NCBI RefSeq assembly: GCF_900092025.1
Contig: NZ_FLTX01000036.1
Coordinates: 62,001 to 126,000, forward strand
Length of the DNA: 64,000 nucleotides
Source of the DNA: Xanthomonas bromi
GTDB lineage: Bacteria > Pseudomonadota > Gammaproteobacteria > Xanthomonadales > Xanthomonadaceae
Reading direction: 5' to 3'
Under the pieces are notes generated by a model. The model did no database searches, was not told the DNA's origin, and saw only the letters and a program-made list of their open reading frames with translations. Numbering within the stretch: position 1 is the first letter of the stretch; each line of letters starts with the position of its first letter. The position numbers and the translations under genes were made by a program. Of this stretch, positions 62,957-64,000 are shown piece after piece.

Positions 62957-63202
62957 ATGAGTAGGCAAAGCCGCTTCGAAACCACCACGTACCGCGAGCA
63001 CGAGATCCGCGTACGCGCCGAGCAGGCTTCCCCGAACGCCAGGTGGACGTTGTGGGTGGATGTGTACGCGCTCGGCGGCAAGCGGCAGCCGCGTATCGCC
63101 GGTAACGGACCAGGCTATGGCACATATCAGGAGGCTATCGCGCACGGGTTTCGCACGGGTCGGCAGTTGATCGATGGGCAGTTCGAGACCGCCGATGCGT
63201 GA
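62957..63202 (+). CDS. Small conserved protein of unknown function
   Basis: An 81-residue basic protein (MSRQSRFETTTYREHEIRVR to the end GRQLIDGQFETADA). It shows a YREHEIRVRAEQASPNARWT pattern and a GPGYGTYQEAIAHGFRTGRQ end, reminiscent of small proteins with the CV_2116-type fold; this is weak. A GGGAT site lies before the ATG at 62957. The same frame stays open upstream to 62771 but without a convincing start. It ends right before a GGGATTGG repeat. Confidence 0.65.
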   Translation: MSRQSRFETTTYREHEIRVRAEQASPNARWTLWVDVYALGGKRQPRIAGNGPGYGTYQEAIAHGFRTGRQLIDGQFETADA

Positions 63203-63230
63203 GGGGCGGGGATTGGGGGTTCGGGATTGG
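63202..63230. repeat. GGGATTGG-type repeat after the small gene
   Basis: The stretch right after the stop codon contains GGGGCGGGGATTGGGGG and TCGGGATTGG, nearly the same as at 46973-47006 after def. It is part of a dispersed repeat family, as far as two copies can show. Confidence 0.6.
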
Positions 63231-63678
63231 TAGGTTCTGCTAGTTGTTTCTAGAGATCGCGTTTCTCAGCGCCACCCGCGCGTTATCGAGACCATCGTGC
63301 CCGCCCCCACAGCGTGCTGACTGCCATGCTTGCGCAAACACCTCGCCACCGGTCACGCACGCATGGCGCTGCGATCGACTGCTAACCAAACCAGCTTCGG
63401 CATCACCAAGCTCCACACCCTGATGCAATCTGCTCGAGTGCGCCGGTCCGTCGAAGGCGTCTCTAGAGCGGCGGCGGGACGGAACTCTGGACTCTGATGC
63501 TCAAAACCCGGCCGCCGCTGGCTTTTTCGTTGTGGGCAGCCGATGCGTGATCTCGCGGGCTTAAGCGCTGGATAGCTGTCGTCAGAGGGTGCATAGCAGA
63601 CAGGGTGACGCGCAGGCAGGTAAACTTTCGCGTCCGCTGTACGGCCCGACATGCTCGCCATCTCGCTGCCAGACACAC
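63231..63678. other. Spacer between the small gene and the tRNA
   Basis: No supported gene was seen in this 448-bp region. Open frames at its right end that run into the tRNA are artefacts of reading the tRNA as protein. Confidence 0.5.
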
Positions 63679-63754
63679 GGGCCTATAGCTCAACGGTTAG
63701 AGCAGAGGACTCATAATCCTTTGGTTCCAGGTTCGAATCCTGGTGGGCCCACCA
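63679..63754 (+). tRNA. tRNA with anticodon CAU, probably tRNA-Ile2
   Basis: A complete 76-base cloverleaf with an encoded CCA end. The acceptor stem is GGGCCTA/TGGGCCC, the D-stem GCTC/GAGC, the anticodon stem-loop GAGGA-CTCATAA-TCCTT and the T-arm CCAGG-TTCGAAT-CCTGG. The anticodon CAU could be Met or Ile2. The acceptor pairs C4-G69 and C5-G68 and the flanking ACTCATAATC-CTTGGT-like core match Ile2, whose C34 is changed to lysidine by TilS; elongator Met has other bases there. The integrase gene follows at 63931. Confidence 0.88.
63735..63754 (+). other. Likely attL core (tRNA 3' end)
   Basis: The 3' end of the tRNA, followed by an integrase gene reading away from it, is the standard attachment site of tyrosine-recombinase elements. 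The exact crossover cannot be given without the second copy, which lies beyond the window. Confidence 0.5.
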
Positions 63755-63760
63755 AAAAGC

Positions 63761-63850
63761 AGTCCAAGGGTGTCCGGCTTAGTCCAAGGTTTGCAGGAAA
63801 TTACCTGAAAATAGCTGATTCCAGTCCGTTGAAGTCCAGTGATGTCCAGT
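63761..63850 (+). repeat. Short direct repeats, candidate integrase arm sites
   Basis: AGTCCAAGG occurs at 63761-63769 and 63781-63789. GAAGTCCAGT (63831-63840) is followed at once by GATGTCCAGT (63841-63850). Repeats of this kind between the tRNA and int fit arm-type binding sites for the integrase. Confidence 0.5.
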
Positions 63851-63866
63851 TGCATCCGGCAATAAA

Positions 63867-63930
63867 GTGAGTCAGGCTGTGAGTCGTGGAGCGGCAATGG
63901 GTCGCTCCGACTCACAACTATCTGACTCAC
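63867..63930. promoter_or_regulatory. Nested inverted repeats directly before the integrase start
   Basis: GTGAGTCAG (63867-63875) pairs with CTGACTCAC (63922-63930). Inside, TGTGAGTCG (63878-63886) pairs with CGACTCACA (63908-63916), and GGAGCG (63888-63893) with CGCTCC (63903-63908). The last base of this structure touches the ATG at 63931. It may be an operator for autorepression or a hairpin that hides the start of int. Confidence 0.5.
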
Positions 63931-64000
63931 ATGCTCACGGATGCCAAGCTTCGCGCACTGAAACCTAGAGAGACAGCCTTTCGAGTGGCCGACTCGAATG
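63931..64000 (+). CDS. int: Tyrosine-recombinase integrase, N-terminal end only
   Basis: The frame from the ATG at 63931 to the window end codes MLTDAKLRALKPRETAFRVA and then DSN. This is the start of the Arm-DNA-binding (DUF4102) domain of P4-like phage or island integrases, which begin MLTDAKL-x-ALKP. The rest of the gene is outside the window, so the catalytic residues cannot be checked. It reads away from the tRNA, as in elements integrated at tRNA 3' ends. Confidence 0.85.
   Translation, partial: MLTDAKLRALKPRETAFRVADSN

Noticed and set aside
63240-63428. 62-codon minus-strand frame
   Set aside because: No start signal, no family resemblance and no supporting neighbours.
63697-63930. 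Minus-strand open frame across the tRNA (ending in a TRIRTWNQ-like string)
   Set aside because: This is the well-known artefact of translating a tRNA; the plus-strand counterpart with AQRLEQRTHNPLVPGS is the same artefact.

Overview
The window reads as chromosome of a Xanthomonas-type gammaproteobacterium (order Xanthomonadales). The evidence is high GC with strong third-position GC bias, a monomeric NADP isocitrate dehydrogenase next to aceK, a 629-residue Rho with a long Q/N/G-rich insert, an RhlB with a basic tail, a long RpoD with an acidic insert, and dispersed GGGATTGG-type intergenic repeats. The genus is an inference from gene content; the species cannot be fixed from the sequence.

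Layout. 1-5.6 kb: the 5' part of a type I-C CRISPR-Cas operon on the minus strand (cas3-cas5-cas8c-cas7, cut by the left edge), preceded by a SWIM zinc-finger gene in the same direction. 7.5-12 kb: icd and aceK. 12-16.5 kb: rho and trxA facing rhlB. 16.5-20.9 kb: ftsE-ftsX, a two-receiver response regulator, ung and rpoH. 21-28 kb: a TRIC-like membrane protein and NADH dehydrogenase II on the minus strand, then a Coa1-like protein, an NYN/LOTUS protein and a glutathione S-transferase on the plus strand, then priA on the minus strand. 28-31 kb: an AT-rich spacer with two perfect facing DnaA boxes, a membrane-anchored protein with a sigma-region-4-like stretch, a DUF3106 protein, and a DUF3667 gene broken by frameshifts. 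31-36 kb: a MATE exporter, SppA, a small lipoprotein and an SDR. 36-46 kb: nine consecutive minus-strand genes (LysM, dprA, smg, two GYF_2 fusion proteins, topA, tsaC, two DUF4124-like). 46-51 kb: def-fmt-rsmB and a PMT-type glycosyltransferase on the plus strand. 51-55 kb: envelope polysaccharide genes. 55-58 kb: two bacterial PH-domain proteins and ribA. 58-63 kb: GNAT, lpxL, dtd, rpoD and a small conserved gene. 63.7-64 kb: a tRNA with anticodon CAU directly followed by the first codons of a tyrosine integrase, the left border of an integrated element outside the window.

How the genes work together. Several blocks are ordinary core modules: Rho/RhlB/thioredoxin, FtsEX, Def/Fmt/RsmB plus DprA/Smg/TopA/TsaC (translation and DNA processing), and two sigma factors (RpoH and RpoD). 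The accessory signals are the CRISPR-Cas operon, the integrase border, the pseudogene, the GYF_2 fusions inserted in the dprA-smg-topA block, and the DnaA-box palindrome. No CRISPR array, insertion sequence, rRNA or plasmid function was seen inside the window.
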